Origin: Thermogutta sp.
GTDB lineage: Bacteria > Planctomycetota > Planctomycetia > Pirellulales > Thermoguttaceae
Assembly (NCBI GenBank): GCA_012798155.1
Contig: JAAZNR010000337.1
Location: 1 to 9,638 of the forward strand
Reading direction: 5' to 3'
Length of the DNA: 9,638 nucleotides
The number at the start of each line of letters is the position of its first letter. Position 1 is the stretch's first letter. Shown piece after piece: positions 1 to 7,940 of this stretch. The notes under the pieces were generated by a model. It was not told the DNA's origin and ran no database searches. It saw nothing but the letters and a program-made list of their open reading frames with translations. A program made the translations under genes and the position numbers.

Positions 1-266
1 CGGTGGGGAGCGTCTTCCCCTCCGCGCAAGCGGCGGGCATGCTTGAAGACCTGTCGGATCGGGAGGTCGGTCAGGAGGCCCATTGCCAAAACCACCCACA
101 ACATCACTTCATGCGTCAACCTGCAAGCACGCTGGTTGCAGCGCTTCGTCGCCGACAGCACTTGCCGAACCACGGTCGGCGCGATAACCTTCTCCAATCC
201 TGCCAGTCGATCCAAAATCCGGCCCGCTTCGTCGGGCGGCAGTACGCAACGTCCTTGTCGCGTCAT
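1..266 (-). CDS. IS4-family-like transposase, N-terminal part (cut by window edge)
   Basis: The 88 visible residues begin MTRQGRCVLPPDEAGRILD and read without a stop to the left edge. The pattern is that of the N-terminal domain preceding the DDE catalytic domain in IS4-type transposases: a short LP.. lead-in, a helix with LxxVIAPTVVRQVL, a CNQRACRLT segment, then a hydrophobic helix (VMLWVVLAMGLLTDLPIRQVF). The catalytic Asp/Glu residues would lie beyond the edge, so activity cannot be judged. I chose the ATG at 266 because AAGGAGG (275-281 on the minus strand) lies 8 nt upstream; an in-frame GTG two codons earlier is only 2 nt from it and too close. The gene faces away from grpE on the same strand. 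Family assignment is from recognition of the domain pattern; the subgroup is unknown. Confidence 0.75.
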   Translation of the reverse strand, partial: MTRQGRCVLPPDEAGRILDRLAGLEKVIAPTVVRQVLSATKRCNQRACRLTHEVMLWVVLAMGLLTDLPIRQVFKHARRLRGGEDAPH

Positions 267-274
267 CGTCACAG

Positions 275-281
275 CCTCCTT
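275..281 (-). promoter_or_regulatory. Ribosome binding site of the transposase
   Basis: AAGGAGG on the minus strand, 8 nt before the ATG at 266. It is a near-perfect Shine-Dalgarno sequence and decides in favour of that ATG over the GTG at 272. Confidence 0.6.
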
Positions 282-352
282 GCTAGGGGTCTTTGTTTCA
301 ACCCTAACTTAGCAAAAGGCTGTGACTTGCGCCTATTTCAACGGTATTGGGG

Positions 353-1138
353 CTAAGTGTGTTCGGGCTGCTCGCCTTCGCCGTCCAAGGGCATGGAGAC
401 CACGACCTGGCTCGGCCGCACGACCCGATCGTGCAGCGTGTAGCCCTCTTGCGTCACGTAAATCACGGTATTGGGTGGGGCGTCGGCGGTGGGCTGACGC
501 GAAATCGCGTGGTGCAAATTCGGATCGAAGGGTTGGTTCAAGGCCTCGATCCGGCGGCATTCATGCTTGGCCAAGACATCCTGCCATTGCTTCACGATCA
601 TATTCAAACCCGCCAAAAGGGCGGATAGATCGTGATTTTGTTCCGCGGACTCGATGGCCCTCCGGAGGTTGTCCAAAACCGGCAACAGGTCGCGGATCAG
701 GTCCGCGCCGGCGTACCGGCGATCGTCGGCGATCTGCCGCTGGACCCGTTTTTGATAATTCTCGAATTCGGCCTGCCATCGCATCGCGCGGTTGCGGTGC
801 TCGTCCGCTTCCCGCCGCAAAGCCTCCGCCTCCGACTGAAGCCGGGTGATTTGGGCCTGATTGTCAACCCCGCCCGAGCCGGCGGCGTCCGGCGGCGTCT
901 GATCGGGGGACGGGGATTCCTTCGAAGAGTCCGCCGGAGGCATCTTGCCTTCCGACGAAGGCATCTTGCTTTCCGATGCGGACATGTTGCTTTCCGCCGA
1001 AGGCGTCTCGCTTTCCGATGCAGGCATGTTGCTTTCCGATTGCGATTCTCGAGGTTTTCGCGGAGTCTCGCCTTGCGGCGCGTTTGCCTCCAGGGGCGTT
1101 GTTTCTTGCGGTTTTCGGTCTTCAGATCGCTTCGCCAT
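353..1138 (-). CDS. grpE: GrpE, nucleotide exchange factor of DnaK
   Basis: GrpE releases ADP from the Hsp70 chaperone DnaK and so resets its cycle in the cytoplasm. The 261-residue product has a long acidic, Ser/Pro-rich N-terminus (about 1-90), a predicted coiled-coil helix (about 92-145, ending QKRVQRQIADDRRYAGADLI), the family signature DLLPVLDNLRRA at 150-161, and the C-terminal beta-domain motif EGYTLHDRVVRPSQV at 231-245. Typical GrpE proteins are about 190-210 residues; the excess is the N-terminal tail, which contains five 7-residue repeats. The gene lies 129 bp downstream of dnaJ on the same strand, so the two are probably cotranscribed. The start is the ATG at 1138 with a modest GAGGG upstream. 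The stop codon TAG lies at the presumed end of an insertion sequence, so the last few residues may have been altered by that insertion. Confidence 0.95.
   Translation of the reverse strand: MAKRSEDRKPQETTPLEANAPQGETPRKPRESQSESNMPASESETPSAESNMSASESKMPSSEGKMPPADSSKESPSPDQTPPDAAGSGGVDNQAQITRLQSEAEALRREADEHRNRAMRWQAEFENYQKRVQRQIADDRRYAGADLIRDLLPVLDNLRRAIESAEQNHDLSALLAGLNMIVKQWQDVLAKHECRRIEALNQPFDPNLHHAISRQPTADAPPNTVIYVTQEGYTLHDRVVRPSQVVVSMPLDGEGEQPEHT
932..1036 (-). repeat. Five 21-bp in-frame tandem repeats in the grpE N-terminal tail
   Basis: Residues 35-69 of GrpE are five consecutive heptads: ESNMPAS, ESETPSA, ESNMSAS, ESKMPSS, EGKMPPA. At DNA level each begins GAAAGC (GAAGGC in the last), and copies 1 and 3 differ at only two of 21 bases. 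That indicates duplication at DNA level rather than mere compositional bias. The tract is polar, acidic and probably disordered. Confidence 0.9.
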
Positions 1139-1267
1139 CGCCGTGCCCTCGCTTCTTCACGATTCCGTCACGATCCACCTTGGGGCGAACCGTCGTTTCA
1201 TTCCAACGCCGCAGCCGGTCCTCAAAGCGGGCCGCGGCGATTCCGCGCGGCCGGGCCGCACTTGGTT

Positions 1268-2407
1268 TCAGCCGCGCTTGGAGAATAGTTCCTTGATCAT
1301 GCCGAAGAAGTCCTTCCGCTTGGGCAAAACGTCGGAGTTCTCGATCTCCGCAAGCTCTCTCAACAGCTTCTCGTGCTTGGGGCTGAGACTCTTGGGGACC
1401 TCGATGAACACCTGCACCAAAAGGTCCCCCCGTCTGCGAGATCGCATATTGGGCATCCCCTTGCCTCGCAGGACGAAGACCTCTTCGCTCTGCGTGCCGG
1501 GGGGGATCTTCAGGATTTCCGGGCCGCTCAGCGTGGGGACCTCGATATCGGCACCCAAAGCCGCCTGCGTATATGTGATCGGTACGCGACAAATCAGGTT
1601 CTGCCCGTCCCGCTTGAAAAGCGGGTGCTCGCGGACATGGAGCAAGACGTAGCAATCTCCCCGCCGGCCGCCGTTGGGGCTGAGTTCGCCCTCGCCTTGC
1701 AGACGAAGGCGCGTGCTGGCGTCGACGCCGGGCGGAATGTTGACCTCCCGCGATACCGTCTCCACTACCGCCCCTTGCCCTTTGCACTGCGGGCAAGGGT
1801 GGGGGATCGTGGCGCCGCGACCGCCGCAGGCCGGGCAGGTCGTTTGCAAGGAAAAGAAGCCGGCCGATTGCATGATCCGCCCACGACCGCCGCAATACCG
1901 GCAGGTCTCCGGTTTGGTTCCCGGCTTCGCGCCCGAGCCGTGGCATGTTTCACAGATTTCGTGTCTTCGGAAGCGGACGGTCTTGACGGCCCCCTCCGCC
2001 GCCTCGTGCAGGTCGAGGGAGATTTCGCAGAGGATGTCCTCGCCGCGCCGCGGGCGGTCGCGGCCGCCCATCCCGCCGAAGATCTCCCCGAACAGGCCCT
2101 CGCCAAAGATGTCGCCGAAGGCCGAGAATATCTCGTTGAGGTCGCGAAACTGATGGGCCTGGTAGTTTCCCGACAGCCCGGCGTGACCGTATCGGTCATA
2201 CGCCGCCCGTTTCTCCGGGTTGCTGAGAACCTCGAAGGCCTCGGCAGCCTCCTTGAATTTGATGACGGCCTCCTCATCGCCGGGATTGCGGTCGGGGTGG
2301 TACTTCAAGGCGAGCTTGCGATAGGCATCCGCGATCTCTTTGTCCGAGGCGCTTCGCGAAACGCCCAGAACCTGGTAGTAATCTCTTTTTTGGGACATCG
2401 TCGCCAT
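1268..2407 (-). CDS. dnaJ: DnaJ, Hsp40 co-chaperone (type I)
   Basis: DnaJ delivers unfolded clients to DnaK and stimulates its ATPase. The 379-residue product has all parts of a type I Hsp40: a J domain (about 8-75) with HPD at 37-39; a Gly/Phe-rich linker (about 77-115, [14 protein letters not shown]); a zinc-binding domain with four CxxCxGxG repeats starting at residues 152 (CETCHGSG), 169 (CRYCGGRG), 191 (CPACGGRG) and 205 (CPQCKGQG); and the C-terminal client-binding domains. The open frame extends further upstream to 2548 but that part has no J-domain similarity. I start at the ATG at 2407; an ATG three codons later (2398) is equally possible, and neither has a clear Shine-Dalgarno sequence. 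grpE follows 129 bp downstream. The gap before it (to groEL at 3043) suggests it may have its own promoter. Confidence 0.95.
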   Translation of the reverse strand: MATMSQKRDYYQVLGVSRSASDKEIADAYRKLALKYHPDRNPGDEEAVIKFKEAAEAFEVLSNPEKRAAYDRYGHAGLSGNYQAHQFRDLNEIFSAFGDIFGEGLFGEIFGGMGGRDRPRRGEDILCEISLDLHEAAEGAVKTVRFRRHEICETCHGSGAKPGTKPETCRYCGGRGRIMQSAGFFSLQTTCPACGGRGATIPHPCPQCKGQGAVVETVSREVNIPPGVDASTRLRLQGEGELSPNGGRRGDCYVLLHVREHPLFKRDGQNLICRVPITYTQAALGADIEVPTLSGPEILKIPPGTQSEEVFVLRGKGMPNMRSRRRGDLLVQVFIEVPKSLSPKHEKLLRELAEIENSDVLPKRKDFFGMIKELFSKRG

Positions 2408-2616
2408 GTCAGGCTCAATGAGATTGGCTCGAAACGGGGCGCCACGGAGAGGGCGGCACCAGCCGGCTTGACGTGGAGAGCGACTCGGGCGGAATCGCTC
2501 GTTCTTCGCGGACCCATTTCCGTGAAGACATCTCCCGAGAACCTTCATCCCCTCAAGTGTAGCTCCCCTCCGCGGTTCGCGAAATGCCGCCGTAACTCGC
2601 TGTTGAATCGTAACAG

Positions 2617-2845
2617 TAGCCGTTCACGCCCCTGCCCGATCTGTTTTCGAAACGCAAAGGCCCAAACGGCACGGATTTTGAAGCGCAGAGGGCGCGGAGG
2701 ACGCAGCGAAGGCGGAAAAGGAACAAGAGGAAGCAGAACTCGCCACCGCAACTCAGCCTTTCCTCCGTCTCCGCGTTTCCACCCTATCATTCCCGCCTGC
2801 GTTCTCTGCGTTTCCTTTGCATTCCCCAAAGCCGTTCACGTGCCT
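2617..2845. repeat. Direct motif pair AGCCGTTCACG flanking inverted repeats
   Basis: TAGCCGTTCACGCCCCT (2617-2633) and AAGCCGTTCACGTGCCT (2829-2845) bracket about 200 bp. Related copies occur in the other large gap at 6935, 6953 and 7015, so this is more likely a dispersed intergenic motif than a simple target-site duplication of one element. Confidence 0.55.
2683..2815. repeat. Inverted CGCAGAG-type intergenic repeat
   Basis: The left arm at 2683-2706 (GCGCAGAG followed by GGCGCGGAGGACGCAG) is matched in reverse orientation by two right-arm copies, CCTCCGTCTCCGCGTTTCC (2762-2780) and CTGCGTTCTCTGCGTTTCC (2797-2815). Repeats of this CTCTGCGT style are common between genes in many GC-rich bacteria (general knowledge). 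The copies are degenerate, so this looks like an old element. Confidence 0.5.
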
Positions 2846-2938
2846 GCCGCCGACCAGTGATCGGTTACTCGTAACAACGACTCTGGGTTGCGATGGGAAC
2901 CGCAGGGTCGCGGATGCGATGGCCGGGCGACAAGCTTC

Positions 2939-2962
2939 GGGCCGCCTCCCGGGAGACGGCCC
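2939..2962. repeat. 24-bp near-perfect palindrome downstream of groEL
   Basis: GGGCCG and CGGCCC (6 bp each) flank CTCCCGGGAG (5+5 bp) with a single C/A mismatch on each side. It lies about 80 bp beyond the groEL stop at 3043. It could form a strong hairpin in the groEL transcript, as a terminator or an end-protecting structure, but no T-tract follows on the minus strand, so a classical intrinsic terminator is not supported. Confidence 0.45.
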
Positions 2963-3042
2963 TGGCTTGCGTCCTCTTACTCGATTTTACGGTCCACTCC
3001 GACGCCGGAATCGGCGCCGAGGTCGTCGAACGGGGCGCGCGA

Positions 3043-4662
3043 TCAACGGATCACGCCTTCCGCGACGGTTTCCTCTTCATCCTCCTTGGGCACGTCGGTG
3101 ACCAGCACCTCGGTGGTCAACATCAGGGAGGCGACGCTGGCCGCGTTCTCCAGGGCGCACCGCACGACCTTGGCCGGGTCGATGATGCCCGCCTTGAACA
3201 TGTCCACATACTTGCCCGTCAGGGCGTCGAAACCGACGTTGACGTCCTTTTCCAAAAGCTCTTCGACGACCACGGCGCCGTCCACGCCGGCGTTGGCCGC
3301 GATCTTCTCCAAGGGCTTGGTCAAGGCCCGCCAGACGATATCCACGCCGACTTTCTCATCGCCGCGTGCGGCGCCGCGGGCCTTTTCCACGGCCTCACGG
3401 CAACGCAGCAAGGCGACTCCGCCGCCCGGCACGATGCCTTCCTCGGCCGCCGCTCGCGTGGCGTGCAGAGCGTCTTCCACGCGGGCCTTGGTCTGCTTCA
3501 TCTCGGCTTCGGTCAAACCGCCGACCTGCACGACCGCCACTCCGCCGGAGAGCTTGGCCAGCCGCTCTTGATATTTCTCGCGGTCATAGTCGCTGTCGGT
3601 AGTCTCGATCAACTGCCGAAGCTGATCGGCACGGGCCTTGATGTCGGCCGGTTTCCCGCCGCCCTCCACGATGGTCGTCTTGTCGCGGTCGACCGTGATC
3701 TTCTTGGCCCGGCCGAGGTGGGACAACTCGACGTTCTCGAGCTTCATCCCCAGGTCCTCGCTGATCAGCGTACCGCCGGTCAGAATGGCGATATCGCCCA
3801 GCATGGCCTTGCGGCGGTCGCCGAAACCGGGGGCCTTCACGGCGCACACGTTCAAGACGCCGCGCAGTTTATTGACCACCAACGCCGTCAACGCCTCGCC
3901 TTCCACGTCCTCGGCGATGATCAGCAAGGGCTTGCCGACCTGGGCCGTCTTCTCCAAGATCGGGATCAGCTCGCGGAGATTGCTGATCTTCTTCTCGTGG
4001 ATGAGGATGAAGGCGTCTTCCAGGTAGCAATCCATCTCCGCCAGGCGGTTGATGAAGTAGGGCGAAAGGTAGCCCTTGTCGAACTGCATGCCCTCGACGA
4101 TCTTGTAGGTCGTTTCCGCGGACTTGCCTTCCTCGACGGTGATGACGCCGTCTTTCCCGACCTTGTCCATCGCCTCCGCCAGAAGGTTGCCGATTCGCAT
4201 GTCGTTATTGGCGCTGATGGCGCCCACGCTGGCGAGTTCGGACTTGTTCTCGACCCGCTTGGCGAGGGATTGGAGATGATTGACGGCGGCTTCCACGGCC
4301 CGCTGGATGCCGCGGCGGATGGCGGTCGGGTTGCTCCCGGCCACCACGTTCCGCAGCCCTTCGCGGTAGATGGCGTGAGCCAAGACAGTGGCGGTCGTGG
4401 TGCCGTCGCCCGCCGTGTCCGACGTCTTGGAGGCCACCTCGCGGACGAGCTTGGCGCCCATGTTCTCGAACTTGTCCTCCAGGTCCACCTCCTTGGCGAC
4501 GGTGACCCCGTCCTTGGTGACCTGCGGTCCGCCGAAGGACTTGGAGAGAATCACGTTGTGGCCCGCCGGCCCGAGCGTGGCGCCCACCACCTCGGCCATT
4601 TTTTCCACGCCGCGCAGCAATTTGGCGCGGGCTTGATCCTGATAGAGCAACTGTTTCGCCAC
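3043..4662 (-). CDS. groEL: GroEL chaperonin, paralogue downstream of groES
   Basis: This is the 60-kDa subunit of the double-ring chaperonin, which folds proteins in a GroES-capped cavity using ATP. The 539-residue product is full length. It has the nucleotide-binding stretch [12 protein letters not shown] (85-96), [24 protein letters not shown] (49-72), the ATP-hydrolysis Asp in [10 protein letters not shown] (D397), GGG at 413-415, and the apical segment GYLSPYF at 197-203, matching the Escherichia coli substrate/GroES-binding tyrosines and phenylalanine. Two positions differ from the E. coli pattern in the equatorial stem loop: [12 protein letters not shown] instead of GPKGRNVVLDKS. The C-terminus ([14 protein letters not shown]) lacks the usual Gly-Gly-Met tail and is acidic. 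The start is GTG at 4662 with AAGGAG 8 nt upstream; groES ends 67 bp before it. It is probably the main housekeeping partner of the adjacent groES, by position and apical conservation. Confidence 0.96.
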   Translation of the reverse strand: MAKQLLYQDQARAKLLRGVEKMAEVVGATLGPAGHNVILSKSFGGPQVTKDGVTVAKEVDLEDKFENMGAKLVREVASKTSDTAGDGTTTATVLAHAIYREGLRNVVAGSNPTAIRRGIQRAVEAAVNHLQSLAKRVENKSELASVGAISANNDMRIGNLLAEAMDKVGKDGVITVEEGKSAETTYKIVEGMQFDKGYLSPYFINRLAEMDCYLEDAFILIHEKKISNLRELIPILEKTAQVGKPLLIIAEDVEGEALTALVVNKLRGVLNVCAVKAPGFGDRRKAMLGDIAILTGGTLISEDLGMKLENVELSHLGRAKKITVDRDKTTIVEGGGKPADIKARADQLRQLIETTDSDYDREKYQERLAKLSGGVAVVQVGGLTEAEMKQTKARVEDALHATRAAAEEGIVPGGGVALLRCREAVEKARGAARGDEKVGVDIVWRALTKPLEKIAANAGVDGAVVVEELLEKDVNVGFDALTGKYVDMFKAGIIDPAKVVRCALENAASVASLMLTTEVLVTDVPKEDEEETVAEGVIR

Positions 4663-4670
4663 GATTGCGG

Positions 4671-4676
4671 CTCCTT
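4671..4676 (-). promoter_or_regulatory. Ribosome binding site fixing the groEL GTG start
   Basis: AAGGAG on the minus strand lies 8 nt before GTG at 4662, supporting that non-ATG start; the protein begins [10 protein letters not shown], as expected for GroEL. Confidence 0.6.
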
Positions 4677-4729
4677 ATGATCTGAATCCAAGCGATGCAT
4701 TTCCGTGCGCCTCGATCAGGCGCCCGCCG

Positions 4730-5029
4730 TCACTTCACGACCTTGGCCAACACATCGCTTTCGCGAAGGATCTTGACCTCTCGGCCATCGATCTCGATGT
4801 CCGTGCCGCTGTACTTGCCGAAGATGACCTCGTCGCCCACGGCTACCGAGATCTCCGTCCGCTTGCCGTTGTCCAGCAGGCGACCGGGGCCGACCGCCAG
4901 CACGGTACCGCGTTGCGGCTTTTCCTTGGCGGTATCCGGCAGGACGATGCCGCCGGGCGTCGTCTCTTCAGCCTCCAAGGGCTCCACGACGATCCGATCA
5001 TCCAACGGGCGCAACTTGATATCCTTCAT
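4730..5029 (-). CDS. groES: GroES co-chaperonin
   Basis: GroES is the 10-kDa lid that caps the GroEL ring. The product is 99 residues, the normal length. It opens [22 protein letters not shown], carries the flexible GroEL-binding loop (about 18-35, [16 protein letters not shown], with the hydrophobic IVL tripeptide that docks on GroEL), then [28 protein letters not shown] and the ending DVLAKVVK. The open frame continues upstream to 5131, but that extension is unlike GroES, so I start at the ATG at 5029, preceded by GGGTGGA. It lies between two groEL genes: 158 bp after the upstream one and 67 bp before the downstream one, all on the same strand. It is the only groES in the window, so it may serve both GroELs. 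Confidence 0.97.
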   Translation of the reverse strand: MKDIKLRPLDDRIVVEPLEAEETTPGGIVLPDTAKEKPQRGTVLAVGPGRLLDNGKRTEISVAVGDEVIFGKYSGTDIEIDGREVKILRESDVLAKVVK

Positions 5030-5138
5030 GTCTTCCACCCTTTTTGATGAAGTTTTGTGTGGATTGAACCAACCTGTATTCGCCGGGCAATTCGGCGGAC
5101 CCCGGCCGCCTTTTCCCCGTTTTCTTTCCATTCATACG

Positions 5139-5160
5139 TCGCCCGCGGCGGGGCGGGCGA
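5139..5160 (-). repeat. Strong hairpin between groEL and groES
   Basis: TCGCCCGC and GCGGGCGA form a perfect 8-bp stem around a 6-nt loop; ACG/CGT on the outside extends it with a two-base bulge. It starts about 28 nt downstream of the groEL stop at 5188 and ends about 110 nt before the groES start. No T-tract follows on the minus strand, so an RNA-stabilising, processing or attenuating role is more likely than a classical terminator. Role inferred. Confidence 0.45.
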
Positions 5161-5187
5161 AACGTCCGTTCGCCTCATCCCCTTGCA

Positions 5188-6838
<1,651 letters not shown>

Positions 6839-6934
6839 CAAATCTGTAGTAGGTCAACCCCTCTTAGGAAGGTCCACCGGAAGTGTTTCCGCGAATCGCC
6901 TCGAAGAAATCGCCCTGAGGAAATGCCCCGCCGT

Positions 6935-7034
6935 AAGCCGCTCACTCCCTGGAAGCCGTTCACCCCCTCGAAATTGTCCCCCGGCGACAAAGACGACGTC
7001 CAGCCGCCGCCCGGAAACCGTTCATCCGTGCCCT
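6935..7034. repeat. Three AGCCGTTCAC-type motif copies upstream of groEL
   Basis: AAGCCGCTCACTCCCT (6935-6950) and AAGCCGTTCACCCCCT (6953-6968) are tandem with an 18-bp period. A looser copy, AAACCGTTCATCCGTGCCCT, is at 7015-7034. All have the same orientation as the two copies in the gap upstream of dnaJ (2617 and 2829). Confidence 0.5.
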
Positions 7035-7191
7035 GAGCTGCAATTCCACGGCGCCGTATCGGAACAACGCCGCACCGGTGCCGACGGGACGGCGGAGCCC
7101 TACCGGTTCCTATGTGGCAGCCCCTGGATTTGAATGCTCCCCGAGGAGCAATATCCATTCCGAATCGCTGCGCAAATTCTTAAACCGTTGA

Positions 7192-7220
7192 TTTATAGCG
7201 GTTTGTGAAAAGTATGGCAG
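7192..7220 (-). promoter_or_regulatory. Weak sigma-70-like promoter candidate
   Basis: On the minus strand CTGCCA (4 of 6 to TTGACA) is separated by 17 bp from TATAAA (5 of 6 to TATAAT). It points toward groEL but lies about 365 bp upstream of the GTG start, implying a long leader. The TATAAA sits inside a small inverted repeat (AAACCG...CGGTTT, 7184-7206 region). A match of this quality can arise by chance in a 1.1-kb gap. Confidence 0.2.
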
Positions 7221-7388
7221 TGCGGATAGAAGCGGCCTAACGTGGACACTTCCCAGGTGAGTGCCATTTTGGCAGACGCCGGAAAAAGGCCGCCTGCCGA
7301 ACCTGGCCGCTCCATGGCATGTCAGGGCATACCATTAAGGAGTGGGTATCCCCCGACGCTCGCTGCAAATGCCTCGCGTTTTGAGATT

Positions 7389-7460
7389 GTTCGTCGATAG
7401 GATCGTTGATAGGTTCGTTGATAGGTTCGTTCACACGTTCATTGATAGGTTCGCTCTGGA
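7389..7460. repeat. 12-bp tandem repeat, six degenerate units
   Basis: The units are GTTCGTCGATAG, GATCGTTGATAG, GTTCGTTGATAG, GTTCGTTCACAC, GTTCATTGATAG and GTTCGCTCTGGA, contiguous and in phase. Because 12 is a multiple of three, both strands show periodic peptide shadows (for example EPIN on minus), which makes spurious open frames here. Confidence 0.85.
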
Positions 7461-7469
7461 CTTTTGCAA

Positions 7470-7502
7470 ACTGCTCCCCTCTCCCTCTGGGAGAGGGGCA
7501 GT
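7470..7502. repeat. CCCCTCTCCC palindrome (REP-like)
   Basis: CCCCTCTCCC (7476-7485) and GGGAGAGGGG (7489-7498) form a perfect 10-bp stem with loop TCT; ACTG and CAGT outside extend it across a two-base bulge. It is followed by GTGGGTGAGGGG. This is a familiar intergenic palindrome type in many bacteria (general knowledge). It may also end transcription from the thuA-like gene, but no clear T-tract is present. Confidence 0.65.
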
Positions 7503-7553
7503 GGGTGAGGGGTTGGTGAGGTGAGGCAATCACGGCAAGCCATTTTCGCGCCC

Positions 7554-7595
7554 AATTGCCCTCACCGTAACCCTAATTGCCCTCACCATAACCCT
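7554..7595. repeat. 21-bp direct repeat, two copies
   Basis: AATTGCCCTCACC followed by GTAACCCT or ATAACCCT occurs twice back to back (7554-7574 and 7575-7595), differing at one base. The second copy runs on into CTTCC. It resembles the other half of the CCCTCACC...CCCTCTCCC intergenic repeat type whose palindrome lies at 7470-7502 in the opposite orientation. Confidence 0.7.
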
Positions 7596-7875
7596 CTTCC
7601 AAGGCGGACGAAAACTCGTCACCACGATTTGCAAAAGTCCAGTTCGCTGATACGTTTGTCGATACTCGGGCGTCCTCGGACGCTGGCTACGGAACTCGAA
7701 TTGCTCCCGCTGCCCGAATAGGAGAGATGGAGTGCGCAAAAAGGGCGGGAGAGCTGGATTGCGCAAAGAAGACGGCCACGACGGATCGGTCGTGGCCGCG
7801 CGATTTCACCCTAGATCGATTTCGAATAACGCCAAAGGCCGGGCGCTACGTTACGACCTTTCCGACAAGGGTAAG

Positions 7876-7940
7876 TTGTTTTCAATCCTCTCCGGCAATT
7901 ATTTCAATCCATTCCGGCGAGGGGAATTATTTCACTCTCG
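7876..7940. repeat. TTATTTCAATCC-type tandem repeat reaching into thuA-like 3' end
   Basis: There are three partial copies: TTGTTTTCAATCC + TCTCCGGCAA (7876-7898), TTATTTCAATCC + ATTCCGGCGAGGGGAA (7899-7926), and a truncated TTATTTCACTCTCG (7927-7940). The third copy contains the TGA stop of the thuA-like gene (7932-7934), so the repeat array abuts the coding end. Confidence 0.65.

Larger units (their letters stand above)
1..352 (-). mobile_element. Insertion sequence, upstream end (partial)
   Basis: The transposase gene and the 86 bp before it (267-352) are best explained as one end of an insertion sequence. On the minus strand the segment immediately after the grpE TAG begins CCCCAATACCGTTGAAATAG, which resembles the kind of terminus seen in IS4-like elements. 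The other end and any target-site duplication are outside the window, so the boundary at about 352 is an estimate and terminal inverted repeats cannot be confirmed. The element sits at the 3' end of grpE without breaking its conserved domain. Confidence 0.5.
2408..3042. other. Non-coding gap between groEL and dnaJ (635 bp)
   Basis: I find no convincing gene here. Open frames exist on both strands but look like composition artefacts. The gap holds two copies of an AGCCGTTCACG motif (2618-2628 and 2830-2840), inverted CGCAGAG-type repeats between them (2683-2815), and a GC palindrome at 2939-2962. A dnaJ promoter presumably lies in the left part, but I see no convincing -35/-10 pair and no CIRCE operator. 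Confidence 0.6.

Noticed and set aside
2545..2829. A 94-codon minus-strand frame upstream of dnaJ
   Set aside because: It is composed of the inverted CGCAGAG repeat region and has no family-like features.
1373..2860. A 495-codon open frame antisense to dnaJ
   Set aside because: It covers a complete DnaJ on the opposite strand; it is an artefact of high GC and codon bias.
2893..4680. A 595-codon open frame antisense to groEL
   Set aside because: It mirrors the groEL codons in a GC-rich gene, has no recognisable domain, and an intact chaperonin lies on the other strand.
7105..7150. Possible tRNA remnant or attachment site (TTCAAATCC on minus next to a hairpin)
   Set aside because: The bases around TTCAAAT do not form a T-arm stem, and no acceptor, D or anticodon arms could be assembled.
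7237..7533. A 98-codon minus-strand frame with EPIN repeats
   Set aside because: The repeats come from the 12-bp tandem array, and its first residues translate the CCCTCTCCC palindrome; it is not protein-like overall.
7876..7940. TTTCAATCC repeats as a CRISPR array
   Set aside because: There are only three partial copies, with no regular spacers and no cas genes.
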